NCBI RefSeq assembly: GCF_029873635.1
Contig: NC_080428.1
Coordinates: forward strand, 61,181,957-61,245,956
Origin: Malania oleifera
Lineage: Eukaryota > Streptophyta > Magnoliopsida > Santalales > Ximeniaceae
Reading direction: 5' to 3'
DNA: 64,000 nt
Position numbers and translations under genes: made by a program. Of this stretch, positions 49,803 to 61,276 are shown piece after piece; the stretch's first letter is position 1; each line of letters begins with the position of its first letter. Below the pieces are notes generated by a model. That model worked only from the letters and a program-made list of their open reading frames with translations, was not told the DNA's origin and did no database searches.

Positions 49803-49876
49803 ACTTTGATCCTCTCTGTTGTGTTTTTTTCCCCCCCTACCTTTGTGATATCTGCTGGGTGTTTGTGTATACAAAG

Positions 49877-49882
49877 AATAAA
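49877..49882 (+). terminator. Candidate PHO2 polyadenylation signal
   Basis: AATAAA 75 bases after the stop codon, overlapping AATAAAATAAAATG. Plant signals are loose, so the actual cleavage site is not determined. Confidence 0.5.
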
Positions 49883-49930
49883 ATAAAATGCAATAATACG
49901 ACACATAGGTATAGGTCATCCTAGGAGCAC

Positions 49931-50042
49931 GGATTCGAAGCCTTAATTTGGATTTGCATATATTTTGGATAAAATTTAATATAATTTTATATTATATTTT
50001 GTCAAAATCTATACAAATTCAAGTTGAAGGTCTGAATTCGAG
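49931..50042. repeat. Imperfect foldback (about 50-bp arms)
   Basis: The left arm GCCTTAATTTGGATTTGCAT and the reverse complement of the right arm (ACCTTCAACTTGAATTTGTA) stay roughly 80% alike inward through ATAAAATTTAATAT, around an AT-rich centre. Similar sequence occurs at 40,730-40,810, suggesting a repeated foldback/MITE family rather than a unique hairpin. Confidence 0.6.
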
Positions 50043-51598
50043 ACTTCTCTTAATGGTCGCACAGAAGCCCCATCGTGTGAAAAAATAATGTGTAGGGGTT
50101 TCGGGCTGCATCTGTGAGCATGATGATTATTGATAAAAAGAGTGGTTTGGTTTGCTTGTTTAATACGTTAATATTATAAACATTTTAATACTACATTACT
50201 GCCCTAGTTTTTATGCTATCGCATTATAATGCTATAGGGTTGTAATATTTAAGATATTAAGTTATAATATGATATTATAATATTGATTTATGTTTTTAAT
50301 GTTATAATAGCTTATTGGCAAAAGACACTCACATTCCCTGCGATTTGTTTATAAGCAATTTTAGCCTCCATTTAGCGCTACAAGTGGGCAAAGAAAATTG
50401 AAAAGTTAATCTAAATTGCAAAATCAAATCAAACAGAATGGAGACATTAATCAAGCATTTGTTTAGATTTATGTATAGTTCGATTTACAAGCGTTCTTAA
50501 TCCTCATTTAGTGTTGAATATGGGCAGAAAAAAAAAATTAAAATTTTGATTTAGACTTTCAAAATTTTAGATTTGAAAAGTTTGACCAAGTGAATATTTG
50601 CAGCCAACAAATAAGAATGTTGATGGATAATCAAGATCAATACAAATAGTTTTCATGCCATGGTGTTACTGTCAAAAATTAGAGAAATGAAAATCATAAA
50701 CAAAAAATAAAAAATCATAAATATAAATTAAAAACTAGAAACCAGCAACTTATTTTGTTAACATTGTAAAACTAATACAAATTAAAAACTTGATTTAAAA
50801 AATGCTCATTTTCATCTTTAAATCAAAATATTATAAAGATACGATCAAAATAATAAAATTACAAATAACACACATTAAAAAAATTGCTGCAATAAAATAG
50901 ATTTATTATAATTCTTTCAAAATTTACTTTACAATAAAAATTTTATTAGACATGACAATTGAACAATAATAAAAGTATTTTGTAATTGGCTTCATTATTA
51001 TTTTTTAATACTTATGTATATTTTTATTTTAATTATATTTAAATTTACATAATAATTTAATTTCGGTTTTAATTTAAAAGTGTATAAAATGAATAATTTA
51101 ATTCAAAAAAACTATTTCTAAATATTAAAATTTTTGGCAATAGATTATCAAAACAACTGAAAATCATAAAATTTGATTTTCAATTTTTTGGCAAATAGTT
51201 GAAACCAGTAACAAAAATAGAAAATTAATAACAAAAACAAATACATTTTATAATCTATTTTTGTGCACTATGGATAATTAGAAAAAAAAATAAAGGAAAC
51301 AACAACAATACCAAACAAGCTCTAAAATTCTATCAAAATGGGTTTTCAAACCACCATTTGATCTCAGCTTCAAAGACATAGATGTGGTGAAGAACTCACA
51401 CAAGAGAAATATAACCAACGACTATTAATAATCAAATCAAGCACTTTGACTTTTCTTTTCCTTTTTATTTCTCTTTTTTTTTTTTTTTTATTACCTTAGG
51501 GAGGACACTGCCAACAAAACAAAGAGGTAACCTACCTCACATTTCATACCATCTTTCGCTCAAAGTATTCATTCAAAACCTCCAATATAAAAATCTAA

Positions 51599-52367
51599 GG
51601 GTCCATTTAGTTTTGAAAAATAATTTTCATTTTATATTTTAATTTTTCAAAATTATTAAAAAATTAGCTAATTTTTTATTTTTACAATATTCATATGAAA
51701 TAAAAGAAGGCATGGAGCGGTGGAAAGACATCAACACACAAGAAGGAGTATCGGAGATTCGATTCCAGGTAAATACACTCACGGAGCTAGCGGTACTTGT
51801 GGATGGTGAGAATTTACTCTGTGAGCCGGCGGAAACCGTGGATGATGAGAGTTCGCTCTGTGAACTAGCGGGGACCATGGATGGTAATGGAGATGTGTCT
51901 CGGGAGTTGGGTTGACCAAACATCCAACTAATATACGGAAGTTGTGTCTGCATTCCGGACTTTACCTAATCAGCGAGACCTAGGAGAAGGACGCTGATCC
52001 GTAGGTTTGGTGCTGTACCAGGGGGTTCGAAGGGTTTGTTGGTGGCTGAAGTTCTTATGTAATAAAAAAAAAAAACAAACAATAAATAGTTTTGATACTA
52101 TTTGCTTATGCAAATAGTTTTTTTTTTTTTAAATTCTAATAATTTAAATAATTACAAAGATTACCTTATATATTTTTTGGAAAATTGAAAAATAAGGTGT
52201 CCTTTTTGTAATTATTTTAAAATCTAGAAATAAAAAAATTATTTTACACATTTTAACAAACTCTTTATTTTCTACATACAAATATTGAAAAACTAAAAAT
52301 TAAGTAAAGGCTTTTTGAAAAACTACAAAATAGAAAACGAAAAATGCTCTCCATAACTAAACGGGCC
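51599..52367. mobile_element. Tourist-like (PIF/Harbinger-type) MITE
   Basis: The left end GGGTCCATTTAGTTTTGAAA and the reverse complement of the right end (GGCCCGTTTAGTTATGGAGA) are terminal inverted repeats that continue to the shared TAGTTTTTCAAAA / TAATTTTTCAAAA. Flanking TAA at 51596-51598 and 52368-52370 is the trinucleotide duplication of PIF/Harbinger elements. No transposase. A SINE lies inside. Confidence 0.65.
51711..52076 (+). mobile_element. tRNA-derived SINE inside the MITE
   Basis: A polymerase III promoter is visible: A-box-like TGGAGCGGTGG (51713-51723) and B box GATTCGATTCC (51756-51766, 10 of 11 to consensus). The body of about 350 bases is GC-richer than its surroundings and ends in a run of A (52065-52074). 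The repeated GTGGATG-TGAGA-TCGCTCTGTGA segments (51.80-51.86 kb) are part of the body. The flanking duplication was not resolved because of AT-rich flanks. Confidence 0.65.
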
Positions 52368-52988
52368 TAAGTTTTTCTATTTTTTTTTTTCTATGCTGCT
52401 ACTAGAAACATTAATATTAATAATTAGAAAAATAAATAAATAATTAATGTTTAAGCATGAATCATGATGAAGAAAATTAAAAACTTGCAACTCATATGAC
52501 CTTCATGATTCAAACTGTAATAGAAATAGAAAACCTCAGACCATCATTAGACTAAAGAATCCAATAAGGAGATAGAGATCATCTCATTATTTCATTGTCA
52601 ATATTTCTTTAAAACTAAGTTTTGGAGGAGCATTCACGTAGATTAGAAGCAAAAGGGAGATTCCACCCAAAGTCCTTTTTCTTTCTTAGGCAAACAAGAA
52701 TGCTAAATATCATCCTTCTTGCACAAAAGTTTCTATAATTGGCTGATAGCGAGGCCTTGACTTAACGAGTCCATGGCAGATTGCTACTTGTTGGTTTATC
52801 CTTTCATAACTTTGAAATTTTGTACTTCATCCAAACTCACCAACTAGAAATTGGGAGAAAAAAAAAAAAAAGAATGCACAGAACTCTCACGAGTCAAGCC
52901 TTGAATTTGAAATTGTGTGAAATTCAACAAAAATCAAAACAACTTTATATTGATTTTTGCCCAAATTCACGTAAATCCTTATCCTAGG

Positions 52989-54542
52989 TGTAACGTTCCG
53001 AACCCTTAAATCCGAGTCTGGCGCATTCTACCTGATAAAATCTTGACATTCCATAATTCCATACATACGCAGCGGAAAACATAAATATAGTCTCCATACA
53101 ATATATACCATAATACCGTAATACCAGAGTATTCTATTTTTTACCTATAAATTCATAAAATCCAATCATCACCTGCATTTCCATATATACATACATTTTC
53201 AAAACATTTCAATATTTTCACAACCATTCCACCCTTAAAAGACTTAAAACACAACGACATAAATAATTATATCTAAAATATCATCAACATATACCCTGTT
53301 TCTTTATATTCCTCAAAAAGACTAAATACCCTCGAGCTCCCTAAGCCTGACCTCGAGGATGTCCCGAAAAAGAAACATTTATATTCGGATGAGACACATC
53401 TCAGTAAGGGAAGAAACATACATATTAAAACAGCGTGTGACCAACATGAGATAAATAGATATCATTTTTATTTCATTTGCAAATCATCATATAACATTGA
53501 AATCGTTTTCTGAACCTAAACAATCACATGCAAATATTTAACCCACGAGATTACCCAAGGATAGGGGTGATTATCCGCCCATATAAGTAGCACCCATCTG
53601 CTCTGATACTTAGGTAACCCTAAGGTCACAATTAAAATATACCAAAACACTCACCTTACTCAGTAAGCCCTTAAGTGTTAAATTAATCTCGTACTCACAC
53701 AGTTCAACTATAGTTTACCGACAAAGGCCCTAAGGATAGAGAAATCAACCTGCCCATACAAGTAGATTCCCTCTACCCTAATACGTTATGCGGCTACTGC
53801 CACATCTGTAACTACTAGTGCACTCGCCTTACTCAGCAAGCCCTCAGGCGAAAGATACGCCTCGTCTAATCATAACATGTTCTACGTACATACATACTTC
53901 TAATACCATAATACATCATTATTTCTATCATTATTCAATCATACACATTTGTTCATATTCATAGCTCAACATTGCATTATATTTCACTTTAAGCGACTCT
54001 TTTTCGTTTGTATCATTCACGTTTCACATTTCATTTCATTGCATTGTCATTTCATTGCATAACATTTTTTTTTCATTCATTCGTACTACAGCTGGTCTTT
54101 AGCCATCATTTATTAGTTCACATAGAAATGCGCTAGAATCTGCTACAGTTAGTCCATATAGAAATGCGCTAGAATCTGCTAATATGACTATCTTTCAGTT
54201 GCCTTACATTTACATGGTTGCATTTAACATACACAGGCAACGTAATCCATATCATATTTTATTCATAGTATTTTACTTATTTAATCTGCATCTCATACAT
54301 TTAACATATATATGCACAGAATCTCATGTCACACAATTTAGCAATAAAATTCATATGCATTCCTCACAAAATAAGTCAACCCATAATTATTATTTATACA
54401 CTCTAAATACATTTCATTTCTTATTTAATTCATCAGAAAATTCTTTTCACTTTCATTCGTTTACTTTTACATATACTTGACTATATCGACAATTCTAGGC
54501 TTAGAAAACATAAATTTCATGACTGGCACTTTAAACCCACAT

Positions 54543-54589
<47 letters not shown>

Positions 54590-55112
54590 CATAATCATTT
54601 TTAATTCATAAAAACCTGATTTAATACATAAATTTCCTTCTTACCTAAATTCTAGAACTACACCGACAGGAATCCCACACAGATGCCCGCGGCGCTCACC
54701 CGGACCCTAATTCAAAAATCCTAGTTTCATTTAAATTATTCCTAAATGAAATATTATTTAAATATTTTCTAAGACCATAATTTTTAAATTAACAATTATA
54801 CCCGCAAATTTAACTAATTTGCCAAATTTCCTAAATTTCACTCTCACTTTGGAGTGGGGCCTAGAAAACCTCAATTAGAAGTTTACCTACGTCAAAATGA
54901 CGACAATCATGATTAGGATAACGTGGTGGTATCCGATCGTCGATTTAACCGCATATTTACAGAGAAATTAGGAAAATGGGGAAAAGTTACCTTTCCCCAG
55001 GAGTAGTGCCTAAGCCGTTCCCACGACAAATCTACTCCAGTAGAAATGTCGGTGGCGGAGTCAAGAATCCAATGATACCTTCCGTTTTTCGATTCGCCGC
55101 AAACTTGTCGAG

Positions 55113-55184
<72 letters not shown>

Positions 55185-55313
55185 GGAGCGAACAACAGGG
55201 ACTGTACAAAGACTTGGAGAAGACTGAGAGACGTTGGCGCAGGAAGGATGCAAATTCCAATTTGCATTCTACCTTTCAAATTGCATTAAATGCAATCTTA
55301 TCAAACTTACTAA

Positions 55314-55372
<59 letters not shown>

Positions 55373-55571
55373 CCATTATTTTTTTTCTTTTAAATCCAAT
55401 GTAATAATATTTAATTTAATAATTAATTAATTCAATTAACTAAATTAATTATTATTGTTATTATTTTTATTATATTTTTTTATTTTCCACACTGTTCCTT
55501 TTATTTGTTTATTTATTATTTTATCTATTATTTTTTTTATTTCAATCATTTTAATTTTTTAGATCTTTACA
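52989..55571 (-). repeat. 3' LTR (2.58 kb) of the non-autonomous element
   Basis: Ends TGTAACGTTCC and GATCTTTACA. It carries TGAGACACATCTCAGTAAG (53390-53408) and a duplicated block with CCTTACTCAGTAAGCCCT/CTCAGCAAGCCCTCA (53.65 and 53.84 kb). It also carries two copies of AGAAATGCGCTAGAATCTGC (54.13-54.18 kb), a TA run (54547-54588), GA run (55119-55183) and ATT run (55311-55370). GTCGAC palindromes are absent here. Confidence 0.9.
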
Positions 55572-55585
55572 TTCTCCCTTCCTTA
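55572..55585 (-). other. Polypurine tract
   Basis: TTCTCCCTTCCTTA on the plus strand (TAAGGAAGGGAGAA on the element strand) directly abuts the 3' LTR start. Confidence 0.8.
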
Positions 55586-55857
55586 AGAAATTTCATCCTC
55601 GATATTTTACTAACTAATCATCCCTTCATATTACTTAAATTCATTTGCTAACTACCATCATAAGAACTCAACATACATATCATCATATTAATCATTCAAT
55701 CATTCAATCATTCATCATTAAATTAAATCATCATTATCTTAAATATACTCTCATACCTGCATCCCTGATAGCATCCTCCTCATCTCCCATTTTCATCCTA
55801 ACTCATTCCTATACTCTGGTATAAATCATCCCTAAATCCTAAAAATCCCAAATCATT

Positions 55858-55869
55858 GCTCTGATACCA
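55858..55869 (-). other. Primer-binding site (initiator-Met tRNA)
   Basis: The element strand reads TGGTATCAGAGC, the standard initiator-Met tRNA complement, three bases inside the end of the truncated 5' LTR. Confidence 0.9.
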
Positions 55870-55872
55870 TAA

Positions 55873-56677
55873 TGTAACGTCCCGAACCCTTAAACCCAAG
55901 TCCGGCGCGTTATACCTAATAAAATCCTGACATTCCATAATTTCATACATACGCAGCGGAAAATATAAATATAGTCTCCATACAATATATACCATAATAC
56001 CGTAATACCAGAGTGTTCTATTTTCTACCTATAAATCCATAAAATCCAACCATCACCTGCATTTCCATATATACATACATTTCCAAAACATTTCACTATT
56101 TTCACAACCATTCCACCCTTAAAAGACTTAAAACACAACAACATAAATAATTACATCCAAAATATCATCAACATATACCCTGTTTCTTTATATTCCTCAA
56201 AAAGACTAAATACCCTCGAGCTCCCTAAACCCGACCTCGAGGATGTCCTGAAAAAGAAACATTCATATTCGGGTGAGACACATTTCAGTAAGGGAAGAAA
56301 CATACATATTAAAACAGTGTGTGGCCAACATGAGGTAAATATATATAATTTTTATTTCATTTGCAAATCATCATATAACATTGAAATCGTTTTCTGAACC
56401 TAAACAATCACATGCAAATATTTAACCCACGAGATTACCCAAGGATTGGGATGATTACCCGCTCATACAAGTAGCACCCCTCTATTATGATACTTAGGTA
56501 ATCCTAAGGTCACAATTAAAACATAACAGAGCACTCACCTTATTCAGTAAGCCCTCAAGTGTTAGATTAATCTCGTACTCACACAGTTCAACTATAGTTT
56601 ACCGGCAAAGGCTCTAAGGATAGGGAAATCTACCCGCCCATACAAGTAGGTCCCCTTTACCCTAATACGTTATGCGG
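55873..56677 (-). repeat. Truncated 5' LTR of the non-autonomous element
   Basis: Colinear with 52989-53793 for exactly 805 bases with few changes. It then stops in CGTTATGCGG and is joined to the LTR of chromovirus 3. Confidence 0.9.
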
Positions 56678-56931
56678 GGACGAATTGGTGTTTCTCGTCG
56701 ACGAAATCTTCAGGGATTTCGTCGACAAAACGGAAATTTCGTTGACAAATCTTGATATTTCCAACTTCCGCCTCTCGGTTTTTCCTCGTCGACGAACCTC
56801 TGAATTTCGTCGACAAGCAAGCCTTCTACCTTCGTCAACGAATTATGGCCTTGTCGACGAAATCTGCAGAATTCCATTTTTTTGCCCCTCTTTTACATAA
56901 TAAACCACATCTCACAGTTAGGGTTCTTACA
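56678..56931 (-). repeat. Chromovirus 3 3' LTR remnant
   Basis: 254 bp dense in TCGTCGACGA-type palindromes (for example 56,696-56,705, 56,786-56,797), ending GGTTCTTACA. The following ATCTCCCCTCCTTA (56932-56945) is the polypurine tract complement. The rest of the LTR is missing because of the fusion at 56,677. Confidence 0.85.
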
Positions 56932-57039
56932 ATCTCCCCTCCTTACAAAAATTTTGTCCTCAAAATTTGCAATCTCTCATTACAAACACATTCATACTAC
57001 TACATACATACTCACGCTAAAGCAAAACCAACTGTCACG

Positions 57040-57212
57040 ATACATACATACTCTACAAATACGACGACCATTTATACGCAGCCTCGTTATGATACATACA
57101 TACATACTCTAGAGAATACGACGGCCATTTATACGCAGCCCCGTTACGATACATACATACATACTCTAGAGAATACGGCGGCCATTTATATGCAGCCCTG
57201 TTACGATACATA
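57040..57212. repeat. Tandem repeat of about 58 bp, three units
   Basis: Units contain ACGACGGCCATTTATACGCA followed by GCCCCGTTACGATACATACA and ACATACATACTCTAGAGAAT. They lie between the chromovirus 3 pol end and its polypurine tract. A pure ACAT run follows at about 57,338-57,366. Confidence 0.85.
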
Positions 57213-57334
57213 CATACATTCCCTCACTTATGGTAGAGGAATACCGTGGTTACATACATACACGGTCTCGGGAGATTTAAATACAAAAGGACTTTCCCAG
57301 GGACTAACTACTAAACATAATACAATAACAGGGG

Positions 57335-57366
<32 letters not shown>

Positions 57367-57404
57367 CTCATACTGCCCTGCTATCCAAATACTACTCAGA
57401 ATAA

Positions 57405-60400
57405 CTATGGATACTTCCGGCGTATTTCCGTTTCTAGTCCCCAAGAAGCTTCCGCAACCTCGTGGTTTCGCCACAATACCTTCACCAACGGTATTTCTTT
57501 GGTACAAAGCTTCTGAACTTTACGGTCTAGAACCTGAATAGGTATTTCCTCATACGCTAAAGTATCCCTAATTTCCAACTCATCGTAGCTAATAACATGT
57601 GAAGGATCCAATACGTACCTTCTCAACATGGATACGTGAAACACATCGTGGACCCTCAAAAGTGCTGGAGGTAATGCAACTCTATAGACTACCAGATCCA
57701 CTCACTCAAGTACCTCAAATGGTCCGATATACCTCGGGCTTAACTTGCCTTTTCTCCCAAATCTCATCACTCCTTTCATCGGAGCGATACGTAGAAATAC
57801 CTTACCGCTCACCTCGAACTCTAACTCACGGCAGCGAACATCTGCATAGCTTTTCTGTTGACTTTGAGCTGATCTAATCCTCTCCCAGATCAAATTCACC
57901 TTGTCAGATGCCTGCTGCACAAGTTCAGGTCCTAACACCTGACGTTCACCAACCTCATCCCAACACAAAGAAGATTGACACCTCTGACCATACAAAACCT
58001 CGAACGGTGTCATCCCAATACTAGACTAGAAGCTATTGTTATAAGCAAACTCCACTAGTGGTAGAAACTGAATCCAACTATCTCCGAAGTCTAATACACA
58101 AGCCCGTAACATATCCTCCAAGGTCTGTATTGTCCTCTCCAACTGTCCATCAGTCTGGGGGTGGAACGTTGTACTGAAAGTAAGCTTCGTCCCCAATGCT
58201 TCCTACAAGCTCTTCTAAAATCGAGAAGTAAACCTCAGATCCCGATCTGAAACAATGGACACCAGTACCCCGTGCATTCTCACAATCTCATGCACGTACA
58301 TATCAGCTAGCCTATTCAAAGGGTAGCTAACCTTCGTCGGTACAAAGTGAGCAGATTTCGTCAACCTGTCCACAATTACCCAAATAGTATTTTGCCCGTG
58401 AAGCGTTGTCGGTAATCCGGTAACAAAGTCCATGAAAATATGCTCCCATTTCCATACCGGAATAGGCAAAGGATGCAACGGCCCTATTGGCCTCAGATGT
58501 TCAGCTTTTACCTGCTGACACGCCAGACACTGGTCCACAAACCGGGCAATATCCCTCTTCATGCCACTCCACCAAAAGGACTCGCGCAAATCCCAATACA
58601 TTTTCGTACTACCCGGATGTACCGTATACAACGAATGATACGCTTCCTCCAAAATCGTCCTTCTAATCTCCTCGTCTTTTGGAACACACAGCCTGGTCAC
58701 AAACCTCAACACACCTCTGTCAGAGATGTTAAAATCCACAGCCAAACCCTGCTGCACTTTCTCCACAATCTCAGTTAACTTTGCATCATTAGCCTGCACG
58801 GCTTTAATATGCTCAAACAAAGTTGGTTGGATTACCAAGCTAGCAATGAAAGTCTGATGATCACCAGACACCAACTCTACGCCAAGGCTTTCCAAATCTC
58901 ACCTGACATGATGCTGAGCTACAACTGCAGATACTGCCGCATGTTCTGACTTCCCACTCAACGCATCAGCTACCACGTTAGGCTTTCCTGGGTGATAACT
59001 GATCGTGCAATCGTAGTCCTTAATCAACTCTAGCCACCGCCTCTGCCTTATATTCAACTCCTTCTACGTGAAAAAGTACCTGAGGCTTTTGTGGTCAGTG
59101 AAAATCTCACTCTGAACCCCATACAAATAGTGTCTCTAGATCTTCAAGGCATAAACAACAGCAGCTAACTCTAGGTCATGTGTAGGGTAATTCTTCTCAT
59201 ACTCCTTAAGTTGTCGAGAAGCATAAACTACCACCTTACCCTGTTGCATAAGCACACAACCCAAACCCTTCAGGGATGTGTCGCTATAAATCACAAAACT
59301 CTTATTCCCCGAAGGAATGGTCAACACTGGAGCAGTAACCAGTCGGTGCCTCAACTCGAGAAAACACTACTTGCAATCACTAGTCCAGTCAAAACTCACT
59401 CCCTTCTTAGTCAATCGTGTCAGAGGTCCAAAAAATTTAGAGAAACCCTCCACGAACCGACGATAATAACCCACCAGTCCTAGAAAACTCCGAACCTCCT
59501 GCACACTCTTCGGTCTAGCCCAGTCAACCACAGCTTCAATCTTACTGGGATCAACGGAGATACTGCCCTCAAACACTACATGGCCTAAGAACGCAACCTG
59601 ATTCAACTAGAACTCACACTTCTTTAGCTTAGCATACAACTTCTTCTCCCGCAAAATCTGTAGTACCAACCTCAAATAGTTTTCATGCTCTTCCAGACTC
59701 CTCGAATATACCAGAATGTCATCGATGAACACCACTACGAACTAATCCAGGTACTCACAAAACACCCTATTCATCAGATCCATAAATACTATCTCATTGG
59801 TCAACCCGAATGGCATAACCAAGAACTCATAGTGGTCGTATCTGGTTCGGAAAGCAGTCTTCGCTACATCCTCAAACTTAACCCTTACCTGATGATATCC
59901 TAGCTGTAGGTCGATCTTCGAAAATACATATGTTCCCTGCAGCTGGTCAAAGAGATCATCTATACGAGGCAAAGAGTAACGGTTCTTCACCGTCGCTTTG
60001 TTGATCTCACGGTAGTCAATACACATATGCATCGACTCGTCCTTCTTCTTCACAAATAATACTAGAGCTCCCCAGGGCGAAACACTAGGTCGAATGAATC
60101 CCCTGTCCAGTAATTCCTGCAACTGCTCCTTCAACTCAAAAAATTCTACTAGAGTCATCCGGTACGGAACCTTAGAGATCGGTGCCTTACCAGACAACAA
60201 CTCTATCACAAACTTCACCTCACGATCTGGAGGTAAACCAAGTAAATCATTTGGAAACACATCCGGAAACTCATTGACCACTCGAATATCCTCAAGTCTC
60301 AACTCATCCCGCGGTGATTCCTTCACACAAGCTAGGTACCCCTGACAACCATCCAAGAGTAACCTCCTCGCCTGTAATGCCGATAAGATCTGTGGCGCCA

Positions 60401-60863
60401 GACGCACACACGATCCCACGAACTCATACTCCTGCTTCCCAGGAGGTCTGAACACTACTACCTTCTTACGACAGTCAATCATCGCATAACTGGAAAACAA
60501 CCAATCCATTCCCAGTATGATGTCGAAACCTAACATGTCGTATACTACAAGATTTGCCGGTAGCAGCCTCTCCTGAATCACAACTGGGCAGTTTTCTAAC
60601 ATCTTACTACAAATTGTTACACTCCCAGTCAGCGCAGTTATAGACAACATCTCATTCATCACACAGGTTTCCGCCTCACACAACTTCACAAAACTAGCAA
60701 ATATGAACGAATGGGTTTCCCCTAAATCAAATAAAACAACAACTCTATGCGAAAGCAATAACATGGTACCTATCACCACGTTCCCAGCGTGTTCCGCATC
60801 TGCTAGAGTAAGTGAATATACTCTCGCTAGAGCTGTGGTTTCCTGGTAATTCACCCGAGGCAC
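57405..60863 (-). pseudogene. Chromovirus 3 pol
   Basis: Minus strand. The 373-codon frame 60863-59742 holds protease and the RT start. The protease motif is [13 protein letters not shown], with DLG in place of the catalytic DTG. RT shows [20 protein letters not shown] and [21 protein letters not shown] stop follows EYLD, just before an otherwise intact [14 protein letters not shown] thumb and RNase H fragments run 59606-59136. 58895-58215 carries the integrase finger (HPGSTKMYWDLRESFWWSG, CLACQQVK) and core (WKWEHIFMDFVTGLP, VSIVSDRDLRFTSRF). 58013-57702 and 57701-57405 carry the C-terminus and chromodomain-like tail (AYEEIPIQVLDRKVQKL). Dead from stops and the changed protease site. Confidence 0.92.
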
Positions 60864-61276
60864 CTGATTAATCTCACTGTTTTGGCTCTATGCAAGCATA
60901 ATCCTCCTCTGTTCCTAACAGCTCTTCGCCATGTGGCCCATTTTGCCATAGTTATAGCAGACACCCCAGAATGGTTGACACTCGCCATCGTGCCATCTAC
61001 GGCACTTAGCGCATAGTGTGGAGGATGGATCCCCTTGAGAACCCGGCCGCTCGGTGTTCTGCCGGTAACTAGAGCTATAATTCTTCTTCTTCTTCCACTG
61101 TCCCTGCCGAGGACCACTCTGAGGACCAGAAGATACTGGCCTCTTCCCCTGAACCTGCACTACCTCATCTCCCCGAAGGTCGATCTTAACTATGGTGGCT
61201 TTATCCACCAGGACAGAGAACTCACAAATCTGCAGCATCCCCATAAGACGACGGATGTCTTTCCTCATACCCCTCT
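60851..61276 (-). pseudogene. Chromovirus 3 gag C-terminal part
   Basis: Minus strand from the solo LTR junction: GMRKDIRRLMGMLQICEFSV, a basic linker, then the zinc-knuckle region with CNYGKMGHMAKSC (first Cys form CYNYGKMGHMAKSC, CCHC with Tyr at the second Cys position). It overlaps the start of the pol frame. Confidence 0.85.

Larger units (their letters stand above)
49920..52988. other. AT-rich intergenic region after PHO2
   Basis: No gene recognised. It contains the foldback at 49,931-50,042, a MITE with an internal SINE (51.6-52.4 kb) and long A/T-rich stretches (50.1-51.3 kb). Short frames here lack any family resemblance. Confidence 0.6.
52989..56677 (-). mobile_element. Non-autonomous LTR element with a 301-bp core
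   Basis: Two LTR copies in the same orientation (52989-55571 complete; 55873-56677 truncated), both starting TGTAACG(T)TCC-like, enclose only 301 bp (55572-55872). That core has a polypurine tract at one end, TGGTATCAGAGC at the other, and no gag or pol. It therefore has the cis signals for replication but would depend on proteins of another element. The 5' LTR is cut at 56,677 by fusion to another LTR, so the outer duplication cannot be tested. Confidence 0.82.

Noticed and set aside
55858-55869. Possible tRNA gene at TGGTATCAGAGC matches
   Set aside because: Only the 12-base primer-binding complement is present; no cloverleaf surrounds it here or at the other LTR junctions.
60094-60345. 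Plus-strand frames at 20465-20881, 58440-58778, 59178-59483 and 60094-60345
   Set aside because: All are shadows opposite chromovirus pol reading frames on the minus strand.
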